A stretch of 33,258 bases of DNA from Ectocarpus siliculosus (GCA_000310025.1 FN649728.1:7277985-7311242), one strand, 5' to 3'. Positions 9,985 through 19,541 are shown, numbered from the stretch's first letter. Numbers and translations: made by a program. The notes: generated by a model from the letters alone, not told the origin.

Positions 9985-12599
9985 TTACAAAAATTGCCTC
10001 ATGTCCGTCTGCCTCGCTGGTTTCGAAGTATGTGCTGCGATCATCGCCATCTTGGCCTTCTGCAGATGGAAAGCGGCGTCATGGTTGCCGCTTTCCTCTG
10101 CTGCCGTTTCCAGAGCCCCGAAGTGCGACGAAACTGCCGCGTACGGCGGTGGTGCCATACGAGCCGTGGGTTCCTCCGTCGCTTCGTCGTCCGAGCTGTC
10201 CTCCGCGAGAAGCGTGCCCTCGAGCAGCTGCGTCATCTCGTCCACCGCGTCCTGCTGCATGGCTTCCACCACATCCGGCTGGTCCTCCACCGTCGCCCAC
10301 ATTTCAGCCGCTCGCACAGCGGCGGCATTGGCAGGCTCTCCGGCAGTGATACCCAGGGTGGCCAACAGTTCTGTCAACTCCGTGTCAACACCGCAGGACC
10401 GCTCCTGTGCTTCATGCACCCGTGAGCTCATGCTGGTGAGGGTCTCCGCGAAAAGGTCCACCGGCTCCTTGTCTGCACGCTCCTGCACTGGCCCTCCCGC
10501 AGGGCCCGCCGAGCTGCTTTGCCTCTGTTTCCCGTGCACGGTCGTCAGCGCAGCCTCCATCTCTTCCGGGAGGGTCTTGGCCTTCACGAAGCACCTGGTG
10601 GACGGGACGCGGGAAGAGCAGCGATACAAACGCAGCAGAGATTGTGAGCGTCGGGCACCAGCAACGAGGATACATTGCGGCGAACGAGTTGTCGAGCGAT
10701 GTCAAATTATTTCGTATTTTCTACAGCGACACGTACATAATAGCAGCAAGCCCTGCGAAGGCACACAACTAAAAAAATGCAACACCGGGTTCTAACTTTG
10801 AAGACGGAAAAAACGGACAGCACTTGAACTATTTTGAAGCAATACCTGGCGATCGTCCTGGGGGTGATGCTGTCCCAGGCGGTCTTGAGAAGATCTGCCG
10901 CGTCCAGCACGTGGGGGTGATTTCCCTCCGCCAACCCCTTGGTCCCAGCCACCATCTTACGCTTCTTGGCCTCGGCTCGCAGTGCATCAGCCACGAGCAT
11001 GGTTGACACCTTGACGTCGAGTAGCTCCCTCCTGTTGATCTCCTTGGTGGCCGCGATGATCCCCATGTCCATGGGCTGGTGTACGCTGGTGCAGTTCGGT
11101 GGGTACGTCACCACCGTCACCTGCCCGACAGGATCCACCAGATCACCGTGCGACGAGCAGCCGTCCATGAGCAGCAGCACAGGCTCGTGGGTCCAGCGCC
11201 GAATGAAGGGTAGGAAGACCTCCTGCCACCACTTCTTGAAGGTCAGCCCATCACACCACGCGTTGGCTTGCGTTAAGTACTTCAGAGGGCTTTTCCGTCG
11301 CCTGAAGCAGCGCGGATTCTTGGCCGTGCCGATGATCGCCATTGGCACTTTCGGAGTGCCACTGGCATTGGCGCACATGATCGCAGATATTCGATCCTTG
11401 AACTCCATGTTCTTGCAACCTCTCGTTGTCTTCCGATCCTCGAACGCGGCGAGATACGTCGTCCTCGCTATGAGCTTCCACTGGATGCCGGTCTCGTCGA
11501 CGTTGAAGATGTTCCTCGCCGGGTACTTCTCGCAAGCGGCACGGGCCTCCTCCATGCCCTCTTTGATGAGCTCGTGGTTGACGCTGCCGGCCGTTCCATG
11601 AAGTGTTCGGCTGTGGAGGTCGTTGCGCTTCACGAAGTTCTTGCCCCACTTGTCACCAGCCTTGAAGTCCTCGAGCCTCTTCCTCACCGAATCAGTCGTC
11701 TTTGCCGAGCCCAACAGGGTGGCCTTGGCAGAGCGGCCGAACGATCGGATGACGTGGCCGGTGACAGTGTACTTAGCCAGCCGAGCCTTTTCGAGGAGGG
11801 CCAGAACTAGAGCATCCAACTATGCATTCAAGAGCAAGCAGCAAAGGGTTCAAATCGCGTGCACGAGTTAGAACATCACCACCTTTTTCAAACACGAGTC
11901 GTATCGACACACTACTGCTGTGCAACAGAACGCATGTATCACAAATTTACGCACCAGTACCAAAGTACACGCACGCACGCAAGATAATTACATATGTAGG
12001 ACAGTTGAAGTCCGGCGACCCCCGCCAAAGCTAAGATGCAGGTTAATGACAAAATATACAGGTGGGCAGTCCTACGCACAAATGCATGTGAGTGTACGTG
12101 TGCTTCAATCTTAATTGGTTTGAAATTGTGTGCGCCTTTGTTGTGTAGGTGGTGCATCAGATGCGTTTACAGCAGTCATTCGAGATGTAGCCAGCCAGTG
12201 CAAGCTGACCGCGTAATTCACGATCTCAACGTATATAATGAGACTTTGGGGGGGGGCGCTACACACATCAAGCACTGCGGTATTTTTTTTAACATGTGCG
12301 ATACGAGTGGAATATACCAAACAGCAGGCTGCGGAACAATAGCAAACATTTAACAGAGAGCAACATGCATACCTCTCTGGGAAATCCCCCGCCCGAAGGT
12401 TCTTCCTGGTGGTGGCGCTGCTGCGGGTTTGGGCGGCCTGCTGCTCGATCTTAGCCCGCTCGGCCTTGACGGTGCGCACCGTTCGCTCCCCGCAGTTGAA
12501 CTGCTCTGCGATCGACTTCTGCGTCCTATTGCCCTCGTCCAGCAGGCGGAGGATCTCCATCTTGGTGCCGATGTTCAGCCGCGTGCGCGAACCTGTCAT
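9985..12599 (-). CDS. pogo/Tigger-like DDD transposase, three exons
   Basis: Exon 1 (12599-12373) starts at ATG and encodes a CENP-B/Psq-type HTH (IGTKMEILRLLDEGN...IAEQFNCGERTVRTVKAER). Exon 2 (11819-10846) carries the second CENP-B-like HTH (DKWGKNFVKRNDLHSRTLHG) and the catalytic core. Its Asp residues are in NVDETG, LLLMDGCSSH and HQPMDMG, the last two separated by 31 residues (DD31D). Exon 3 (10594-9985) is an acidic C-terminal region ending ARQTDMRQFL. The exon 2-3 intron (10845-10595, 251 bp) has GT-AG ends and joins in phase. For intron 1 the best donor (AG|GTATGC at 12372) and acceptor (TGCATAG at 11820) give a one-base frame conflict, so either this copy is damaged there or another site is used. 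The spliced product would be about 600 residues. Transposase acts in the nucleus on the element's TIRs. Confidence 0.85.
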
Positions 12600-12869
12600 G
12601 TCAGGGTGGTTGGCTGGTTTCGTCTTTTTCGGTCCTGCTGTGCTTCCGCCCTCCGTGGCTGACCCTTTGCGCTTGCCCTTGCCAACTTTCGAGGCATCGC
12701 TGGTGGCTTGCTTTTTCTTGGAGGCAATGCATGAAACGCAGATGCGGGCGGTTTCGTACTCCCCATCTTGGTCGCGTTCCCCACACCCTCCGTGCGGTCG
12801 CCCACCACACCCTCCCCGACATTCGTGGCCGTGAGGGGCTACTGGCGTCTTCTCTGGTAGAGTGCACAG
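12600..12869 (-). other. Open N-terminal extension of the transposase with a Cys/His cluster
   Basis: The frame of the transposase is open upstream of its first ATG for 90 codons, to a TAG at 12872-12870, but contains no other ATG. It reads as a Cys/His cluster (HGHECRGGC, then HGGCGERD, then ARICVSC) followed by a Lys-rich tract of the type KVGKGKRKG and PKKTKP before the HTH. The region could be an upstream exon: AG at 12871-12870 follows GGTT, and a second AG lies about 15 bases further into the frame. A Zn-binding module plus nuclear localisation signal is a plausible reading, but part of the cluster comes from a short GGAGGGTGTGG-like DNA repeat, so it may be fortuitous. Confidence 0.4.
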
Positions 12870-13017
12870 CTAACCAGCCGCACAAGGCATGTATGCCCCT
12901 ACTGGTTGGGTCGGTAGGGGTACGCTAGGCTGTCGTGTGTTGTGTGTGTGGAGATGTCGAGAGCTGCTGTGTTGTGGCTTGAAAATAATGCGGCCGAACC
13001 TGCGTGCGTCACCCCCA

Positions 13018-13150
13018 AACCGGCCTTGAATAGGGTGGGAGGAGGTTCCAACAGGCCTTAAATAGGGACCATCCCTTTTTAAGGCCTGTGCGGCCCTAAA
13101 AAGGAAGGCATTTGGGGCAGGCGATTTCACCGCCCTTAAACAGGGCCACC
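13018..13150. repeat. Right subterminal iterons (GGCCTTA motifs)
   Basis: Counterpart of the left iterons. GGCCTTGAATAGGG, GGCCTTAAATAGGG, TTTTTAAGGCCTG, GGCCCTAAAAAGG and CCCTTAAACAGGG lie between 13022 and 13146, followed by GGCCTTACA and the TIR. Copies are in both orientations and somewhat diverged. Confidence 0.7.
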
Positions 13151-13161
13151 GGCCTTACATT

Positions 13162-13188
13162 TGCGGCCTTAAACAGGGACCTCTACTG
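13162..13188 (-). repeat. Right terminal inverted repeat of pogo/Tigger-like element
   Basis: The complement reads CAGTAGAGGTCCCTGTTTA and continues AGGCCGCA. It is followed on the plus strand by TA at 13189-13190, the matching target duplication. Confidence 0.9.
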
Positions 13189-13239
13189 TATGGGAAAAAA
13201 TATAAAAAAGATGGCTCGATTTTTGTATTTTACAGCAGT

Positions 13240-13860
13240 ATGGACCAGACTCCGACTGTACATAGAAGTCGTACGAGTGTCGACTTAGTGGTGCTGTCAC
13301 AGCATCCTCCACGCACTTCTGCCAGGGCTGGTTTTGTTGATTGGAGTCTTGTAGGTCGAGATACAGCAGTCGGATTCTCGGGTTGTGGAGGCAAAAGTGA
13401 ACCAGAGCAAACAAAAATCATGCATAGCTCGATTACTGCTGTGTTTTTGCAATAGCAGTATGGACTAGACGCCGAACGACGTCCGCGTACTACCGCAACG
13501 ACCCAACTGGATGGGATACTTCCTGCCACGGGGAACCATAGTACAGTGCGATGCAAACATCCGTTCGTGTGTCGCGCGGCTACCACATGTGTCAACGCCA
13601 GGTACACATAAAGCTCTCGCCATGTTGTCGTTACCGCGCAGGAGGACCCCTCGGAGATCTTCCACATCGTCCTACAACGACAGCAGTACTACTAGCTGTA
13701 CATAGATGTCGTAGGAGAGTGGAGTTGTGCTGTCACGGCATCTCACCACGCACTCTCCTACCGGTGCTTGTGTTGATTGGAGTCTTGTATGCCGAAATAC
13801 AAAAGTGGGTTGGGCTCCCGGGTTGTGGAAGCAAACCTGCCTGCAACAACAACAGAGAAG
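13240..13860. repeat. Dispersed repeat D, copies 1 and 2
   Basis: Two related units lie head to tail, at 13240-13405 and 13693-13860. They share GACTGTACATAG (copy 2: AGCTGTACATAG), GTGCTGTCAC, CACGCACT, TTGATTGGAGTCTTGTA and CGGGTTGTGG. Between them is a block (about 13465-13625) with GACGCCGAACGACGTCCGC, CTGGATGGGATACTTCCTGC and GCGATGCAAACATCCGTTCG. A third unit plus the same intervening block occurs at 14827-15230. No conserved protein is visible. Confidence 0.65.
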
Positions 13861-14019
13861 GCGGTGTTCTATTTACTACAGTATCCTTCTCAACTTTTGT
13901 TTTTCTGCGGCATGTGGTTGCATAATTCTTTGCCACTGCCGGAAATGACCGCTGGACCTTTACGCAGTCCATATTTCGCATTTATAATTTTACACCGAAC
14001 GACGCAGGACGGGTCGACC

Positions 14020-14800
14020 TTCATCATTGTTGTTGTTGTTGTGGTCTTCACATTAAAAACAGTTCCGCTCTCTCTCTACCCAGTACCTTCATATGTCCGT
14101 ACTAATCCAACACTTGACGCGGTCGATTCCCGTGGTCACAGGCTAACTTACCCTAAAAAGGTACGCTCAAACAAACTGGCCCCGGGGGGTCCGCAAGTAA
14201 ATATAATTAAGGAAAAATAAAACAAATAGAAATCAACGACAGGTATTCTGGAGTTTCCGCTCCCTCTGCGCGCTATGCGAGGTAACAACTGAGACTAGGA
14301 GTCAGCATCCCGGGCCAGAGAGAAAGAGGTACACCCCCTCGGTTCAATCTTGGTGCTTCACACGCAAGCAGAGACAGACAAGGCCATCTGACACAAAAAA
14401 AGAGAGGAAAAAGAGCGACAAAGAGAAAAAATATAGAAGGAAACAGGAAGAAAAGAGAAAAAAAGAAAACGAAAAAGAAAACGAAAAAGAAAAAGAGCGA
14501 GGACAAAAAGAGACCAGGCCGAAAATAACAAGAAATAAGAGACAGAAACAGGCACACGGTGGAGAGAAGGCACACGGTGGAGAGACCACTATGATAACGA
14601 ACGAACAGCAAACAAACACGCAAACAAACATGGCCACCAACCAGCGATTTCATTGTAATGGTACGTCGTCACTAGTGGGGGGTTGGTGCAATGGTGCAGC
14701 GTTGGGGGGGGGGATTTGGCTAAAAGAAATTCAATCCGGCACGTATCACGCCACTCGGTCCGTCTCTTCTCGTTTACTTTCTTCCCTCGCCGTCTCATCA
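14020..14800. repeat. Dispersed repeat C, copy 2
   Basis: Direct diverged copy of 5805-6440, with the same landmarks and a longer purine-rich AAAAGAGAAA tract at about 14395-14500. The segment ending CGCCACTCGGTCCGTCTCTTCTCG (14750-14773) matches 6387-6410. Its first ~270 bp are the inverted form of the end of repeat A. Minus-strand frames over the tract encode Phe/Ser/Leu runs and are not credible genes. Confidence 0.7.
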
Positions 14801-14826
14801 TGCCTACCTTCGACTTTCTTATCGAC

Positions 14827-15230
14827 CAGACACCGACTGTACATAGTGGTAGGAATGTGGAATTAGCTGTGCTGTGACGGCATCTTCCATGCACCCACTC
14901 CTCCTACCCATCCGTGCTGGTGTGTCGATGGGAGTCTTGTACGTCGGGATACAGCAGTGAAATTCTCGGGTTATTTATGGAAGCAAGTTTGCCTGCAACA
15001 GCGAGAGCAAACAAAATCATGCATGCATATAGCTCGACCACTGTTTGTTGATGCTTCACAGCCGTGTGGACCAGACGCCGGACGACGTCCGCCTATTACG
15101 GCAGGCAACGACCATGACTGGATGGGATACATACCTCCTGCGACGGCGAGCCATACTACTATTACTACTATGCGATGCAAACATCCGTTCGCGTGTCGTG
15201 CGCCTGCCACATGTCCACCAACAGCTACTC
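14827..15230. repeat. Dispersed repeat D, copy 3
   Basis: It shares with 13240-13625 the sequence of blocks CACCGACTGTACATAG, GGGAGTCTTGTACGTCGGGATACAGCAGT, AAATCATGCATGC, GACCAGACGCCGGACGACGTCCGCC, CTGGATGGGATACATACCTCCTGCGACGG and GATGCAAACATCCGTTCGCGTG. Copy 1 of the leading unit and the block following it are in the same order, so this is the longest shared segment of the family. Confidence 0.65.
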
Positions 15231-15344
15231 ACACGCAGACCTCCCGCTCTCTCTGTATGTAGTAGTTGTTGCCGCGCAAAGGCTCTCCTCGGGGATCTTT
15301 CAGTGTCGAGGTACTTGTTATGTTGTCACGGCAGCTTCCTGCCG

Positions 15345-15530
15345 TTGCGATTGTCATGGTCGCGTAAGCGCTTGTGTCTTCAAACCTTCTTATCTGGCCT
15401 TAAAACTTCTTCCTGATAATAGGTCTCCGTGTTATCTTCTCCGCGCATGAGTCATATGCAGTTATGACCTGCGCTTTGACTTTCACGATGGGTATTTTAC
15501 TTCCCCGTCTTGCATTGGTGAGTGAAGTTG
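15345..15530 (+). repeat. Dispersed repeat E, copy 1
   Basis: A run of about 180 bp containing TGTCTTCAAACCTTCTTATC and then CTCCGCGCATGAGTCATATG, GCAGTTATGACCTGCGCTTTG, ACTTTCACGATGGGTATTTTAC and CTTGCATTGGTGAGTG. It recurs at 15787-15960 with strong identity. The identical middle, from CTCCGCGCATG to GATGGGTATTT, is about 58 bp without a difference. Confidence 0.75.
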
Positions 15531-15786
15531 TAAGGAAGGATTGCATTAAATTAAAGTACAATCTTTTTCCCCTGGCGTTTCCTTCCCCTATCCTTCTTTG
15601 TGTACCACATGTGTGTCATTAATCGTCGTCGGCCTCCTCGATACTTGTGGATTAGTCTACCTGTTGGCAATTAATTGTGGGAATCCCTTCATTCCGAGAG
15701 AGCCATAGGTCGGGATCCGGCCTTATCTTTTTTTGTGTGCACTGTTCTTCTTGTGAAGGTTTGACGTTGCGCTTGCCATCGTCACC

Positions 15787-15960
15787 TGAGTGTACGTGTT
15801 TTCAAACCTTCTCAGCCGGCCTTCAAACTTTTTGTTGATAAGTCTCCGTGGTAACTTCTCCGCGCATGAGTCATATGCAGTTATGACCTGCGCTTTGACT
15901 TTCACGATGGGTATTTCACCTCCCCTTCTTGCATTGGTGAGTACCTGCGATATACGGAAG
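15787..15960 (+). repeat. Dispersed repeat E, copy 2
   Basis: Direct repeat of 15345-15530, offset about 440 bp. It continues GGTGAGTACCTGCGATATACGGAAGGATCG where copy 1 has GGTGAGTGAAGTTGTAAGGAAGGATTG, so similarity extends to about 15965. No gene is seen between the copies. Confidence 0.75.
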
Positions 15961-15969
15961 GATCGTTCC

Positions 15970-16385
15970 ACGACGCAAACGTCGACGTCTCCGTTGTTTT
16001 TTGTTCCCTTCACACTCCTTCCTTGCCGCGGTTTTCACACCGACTTCGAACGAACGTGGTGCAATTTCCTCTCTTCGTACCTTCCTCGTCGGCCTTCTCC
16101 ATCGTTGTGTACATAATGTATACCTACATTTTTCGGCTTTTTGATTCCGATAGACAAGACTACGGACTGACATGTCCCTTTCAACCCCGACGGGACCGGA
16201 CGCTCGCCGAGTGCCGAAATTCTTCGCCACTTTCTTGCCTCTCCCAACACCGTCCCTTCTTCCCGCCCCTACAAATCCTCTCCCCTTCTTCTTCTTCTTT
16301 CCGTCCTCCCGGACACTCACCACCATCCGTCCTGGATGTTGGCCCACAGCCCCATTGGGGGGCGGGGGGCCAATCCTTAACCCTA
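15970..16385. other. Stretch without a recognisable gene
   Basis: The region is C/T-rich with short overlapping frames on both strands. Nothing resembles a known domain. Confidence 0.4.
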
Positions 16386-16778
16386 GTTTGTGTATATAAC
16401 GACTTCTTCATGGATGGGTAATCAGAGGTTTCAATTCAACTACTACAGTAACTTACTGGAGTATGGAGGGTGGTCGTTGTTCTTATGCATGGCATGTACC
16501 GGCAGTAGTAGGTGACATAATTTATCGCATAATCAATATTCACAGCTAATAATGTTAGTCCACGACGACGAGGATGTCAAACGATAGGTTTGTTTCGGAA
16601 AGCTATCGGTGCCAACGCCGCCCGGCCACGCCACGCTTTCTGCTGTGGAGTAATCGATCTTTGAATATTATTTTTTTTCAGGGGGTGTGATATCTGATGT
16701 CATCTACTCTGTGTATAGAACTCTTTGTCGTGCTCGGTGGGCTAGCGTGTCGCGGTGTGCGCCCTCGACTTTATTAAC
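16386..16778 (+). repeat. Dispersed repeat B, copy 2 (SINE-free)
   Basis: It matches 4843-5560 except that the tRNA-headed element is absent: AACGACTTCTT (16398-16408) continues directly into CATGGATGGGTAATCAGAGG. Similarity ends after CCCTCGACTTTATTAAC at 16778. It provides the pre-insertion state for the SINE. Confidence 0.75.
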
Positions 16779-17224
16779 CGGTTCGACGGTAGAGCTTTGA
16801 AGAGCCATGCTGCTCCTTCCAAGAGCATTGGATTTTGTCCCAGCCAACACCCAGCACGGCGGCAGCGAGGGGCTGAGATGACTGCCGTCGACGGACCGTT
16901 GGTGTGTGTTGTGTTCTCGGATCGTGTGCAATGGTTTTCAAATTTGAATCCTGTGAATTGTTGGTGTTGCCGGCAACATGTAGCCTAAATCAAAGGGAAG
17001 CAGTAATTGGCCCGTCTGAATTTCTACCCACAGCGCTGTGCGTTGAAATTCAATCGTGGCGTCGAAGCCCGCAAAGTGTTCTTTTTTTGGTCTGCGGGGG
17101 TTACATCCGCATTTGGATATTTTTTTAATTCAACTGTCGGCGTAACAAACCCTTCTTGATTCGAGCTCTGTGTGAATCTTTTTCACCCCTTTTCGAGACG
17201 AAGATGATTCTTTTAAATTAAACT
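16779..17224. other. Stretch without a recognisable gene
   Basis: This lies between repeat B copy 2 and the 5' LTR of the retrotransposon. Only short frames occur, with no recognised motif. Confidence 0.4.
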
Positions 17225-17553
17225 TGATGTGGAGGACACCTGTCAGGAGTATAACCAACCATGTGTGCACATACGAAGTGTAGGAAAATATGGCTCCCTC
17301 GCGGTATCTTGTCACAAGGAGAGTGACAGGAAATGCACCGTCGGAGATGGATATCTTCCGAAGTCCCTGGCCACTTGCCGAAAGTGGAAGCGGAGAGTCT
17401 TCGACTCTCTTCTCCCTCTGCCGCTATGGCCACTCTCTCTTTCTACCCTCTTCTCCTCGTTTACACATCACGAGAGGAAATAGCCTTCCCCTGGCAGTGG
17501 GATAATACTGCCACGGCACCGGCATCTGTCTCCGGCAGTAGCCAGTGTCCTCA
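17225..17553 (+). repeat. 5' LTR
   Basis: It starts TGATGTGGAGGACACC and ends GTGTCCTCA, giving TG...CA, 329 bp. It contains the uninterrupted site AGGAGTATAACC that is split by the nested element in the 3' LTR. Short open frames in it are duplicated in the 3' LTR and are not genes. Confidence 0.9.
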
Positions 17554-17554
17554 T

Positions 17555-17572
17555 TGGCGTCGACTAGAACAG
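17555..17572 (+). other. Candidate primer binding site
   Basis: One base after the LTR end, TGGCGTCGACTAGAAC begins with TGG, the complement of a tRNA 3' CCA. The tRNA used cannot be named from this sequence alone. Confidence 0.45.
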
Positions 17573-17627
17573 GGCTCCGCCGGGACTACTGTAGCGAGGA
17601 GAGACAACTAAGAAAAAGAGAAGCAAC

Positions 17628-19541
17628 ATGCCGAAAACCTCTTCACAAAAGCGGAGAGACTTACGCGATGAAGTCAGGGAGGCGAACGCACTCGTCGCTG
17701 ACAAGAATGCGGCGCTGGCGAGGCAGGCGCAGGAGCTGGAGGAGCTGCGGAAACAGCTCGGCGTCACTGTTTCCCCGTCACCGTTGATCTCTGAAACGCC
17801 GGGAAGGGGCACCCCCTCTCAACGCGTGTCTGCGCAGCGTCCCTCTCAGGGAGACCACTCCCAACAGGAGTCGATTCCCGAAGAGGACGAGCCGGGCACC
17901 GGTGAGGAGAAAGGAGCCACCCCGGAGAATTCGGACAACGGCGGTGACGAGGAACATGACGGCGACGAGGAATGGGCTAACCAGAGCGAACGGCACATCA
18001 TGTACCAATTGCTCGAGGGCTTCCGGTCACAGGACGTGTCCGCGGATGACCGACAGGCGCTCATGACCTCCGCTGGGGGACAGTTCGCTGACATGCTCTC
18101 CCGCCACTGGAAGGAGCAGTCGAATCCACCCGAGTGGCTGGTGTCCCTCTTCCGTCCTACCGCAACTCCACCCACCACGACTCCGGCCTCTGCAGCAGAG
18201 GTGGCCCAGGTGAATACTTCTTCGACAGCACGTAGCAGTATACCAGTTGAGGGAAATCAGAGCAGTGGAGGTAGCACCTCCCCCGACCTAGTTTATCGTC
18301 AACCAATCTTGCCCGCTGTCACTCAGAACACACCTGTCCACCCTCGGAACCTAGCCCCTGATTTAACATCTACTCCGGATAGCCAAGACAGTGATTACAG
18401 GCCTAGCAACCCTGTAGCACCCGAGTTGGCCCCTACTCCGGATAGCCAGGACAGCGCACACAGGACTAGCAACCCTGTCGCACTGTCTACGCCCCCGCTT
18501 GCGCGTTTTTCTATGCCCACAAGCACCCCTACCTCAACGCATACATCGGGACACACCCAGAAGTTTACTTTTCGCCAGAACGACCTTCCGAAAGAAATAT
18601 CGTTTTCGGGGACACCAGGAGATTCCGATGTTGTTGAGATTCTGACCCGATACCGAGCACGTGTGAAACTAGCCTCTGTTGCAGCAGACGACCCGCCCGA
18701 ATCTGTAGTAGACCAAAGAGCGATTCAATTCCTCCCCTTCGTCATTCGAGGCCAAGCCTATGACACTTTAGTGGAACTGGTTAGTGGTACTCTCGAATGG
18801 CGATCGGCACACCGGTTGACCGCACTTCGGAACACAGGACAAGTTGTCAGGCCACGAGCACCGGCAACTTGGGACGAATACTGCCAAGCTTTTACCTTTC
18901 ATTTCTCCGCGCCCAACCGCATTGCGGTATTAGCCAGAGAGATAGCCGTTCTCAGGCAGGAAGGAGAGACGACAGTGGACGCGTTTGCGCTGAAAGTTAC
19001 TCAGGCCCGCACACGCCTCCTTGCAGAGGCGGCTCGCTCAGGTCCCTCCCACATTAGCCACTACGAACACGCATGGGACGTTTTCATGACTGCCACATTT
19101 GAGAACGGCCTGAAACCTCACATTAGAGTAGAGTGTGTTCGAGAGGACCCCCCAAACTCATTTCAGGACGCAAGACTCCGCGCGAAAAAACACGAGGCAA
19201 ATAATCTGAGAGGCGCAGCGTCACCCACATCCGACACCGTATCCGCTGTAGCGTACCCTGAACCCCCACAGCTGAAGCAAACCGTGTCCTCGAACACGGC
19301 GGTCATTAAAGACCTACAAGCTCAAGTAACGAGGCTCAAGTTGATGCGGGCCCCCACCAAGACCAGTTCGAGTCAGGGCGCCTCTAAAAAGGCGCGCACC
19401 ACGGGCAAGGGCAGTTCTTCTTCGGCAACGAAGGCAGAACCGTGCCCCTACCCGGGGTGCAAGTTCAACCACCCCATCGAACAGTGCGGGCTAAAGAAAA
19501 AGCACGCACTGGAGAAGGGATGGACTTGGACAAAAGCATGA
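17628..19541 (+). CDS. gag: Gag polyprotein of the Ty3-type element
   Basis: 637 codons from an ATG preceded by AGAGAAGCAAC. The N-terminus (residues 1-45) is a charged, probably coiled-coil segment, followed by an acidic and Ser/Thr/Pro-rich linker with a repeated TPDSQDS motif (about residues 245-270). A retrotransposon gag-type capsid core follows (about 400-525: WDEYCQAFTFHFS, IAVLRQEGETTVDAFALKV, FENGLKPHIR). The C-terminus is basic (KKARTTGKGSSS) and ends with one zinc-knuckle-like motif, C-x4-C-x3-H-x4-C (CPYPGCKFNHPIEQC, about 604-618), not the standard C-x2-C-x4-H-x4-C. It would assemble the virus-like particle and bind RNA. Unlike pol, this frame is intact. The frame after its TGA stays open for 50 more codons (see findings). 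Confidence 0.88.
   Translation: MPKTSSQKRRDLRDEVREANALVADKNAALARQAQELEELRKQLGVTVSPSPLISETPGRGTPSQRVSAQRPSQGDHSQQESIPEEDEPGTGEEKGATPENSDNGGDEEHDGDEEWANQSERHIMYQLLEGFRSQDVSADDRQALMTSAGGQFADMLSRHWKEQSNPPEWLVSLFRPTATPPTTTPASAAEVAQVNTSSTARSSIPVEGNQSSGGSTSPDLVYRQPILPAVTQNTPVHPRNLAPDLTSTPDSQDSDYRPSNPVAPELAPTPDSQDSAHRTSNPVALSTPPLARFSMPTSTPTSTHTSGHTQKFTFRQNDLPKEISFSGTPGDSDVVEILTRYRARVKLASVAADDPPESVVDQRAIQFLPFVIRGQAYDTLVELVSGTLEWRSAHRLTALRNTGQVVRPRAPATWDEYCQAFTFHFSAPNRIAVLAREIAVLRQEGETTVDAFALKVTQARTRLLAEAARSGPSHISHYEHAWDVFMTATFENGLKPHIRVECVREDPPNSFQDARLRAKKHEANNLRGAASPTSDTVSAVAYPEPPQLKQTVSSNTAVIKDLQAQVTRLKLMRAPTKTSSSQGASKKARTTGKGSSSSATKAEPCPYPGCKFNHPIEQCGLKKKHALEKGWTWTKA

Larger units (their letters stand above)
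9080..13188 (-). mobile_element. Complete pogo/Tigger-like DNA transposon, 4.1 kb
   Basis: Both ends are CAGTAGAGGTCCCTGTTTA followed by C or A and GGCCGCA: a 27 bp terminal inverted repeat with one mismatch. Each end is flanked by TA (9078-9079 and 13189-13190), the target duplication of the Tc1/mariner/pogo superfamily. Inside, on the minus strand, lies a spliced transposase with CENP-B-type HTH, DDE_1 core and C-terminal region. Both subterminal regions carry repeated GGCCTTAAACAGGG-like motifs in both orientations. Length, TIR type starting CAGT, TA duplication and protein family all agree. It inserted between repeat A copy 2 and the 13.2 kb repeats, so it is a comparatively recent arrival. 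Mobility now is doubtful because the first predicted splice junction is out of frame by one base. Confidence 0.9.

Noticed and set aside
9901-11601. Plus-strand frames over the pogo/Tigger transposase
   Set aside because: Antisense shadows of GC-rich transposase exons on the minus strand.
17229-17611. Small open frames in the 5' LTR, repeated at 26066-26376
   Set aside because: They are simply the same LTR sequence twice, with no codon-level conservation or known product.
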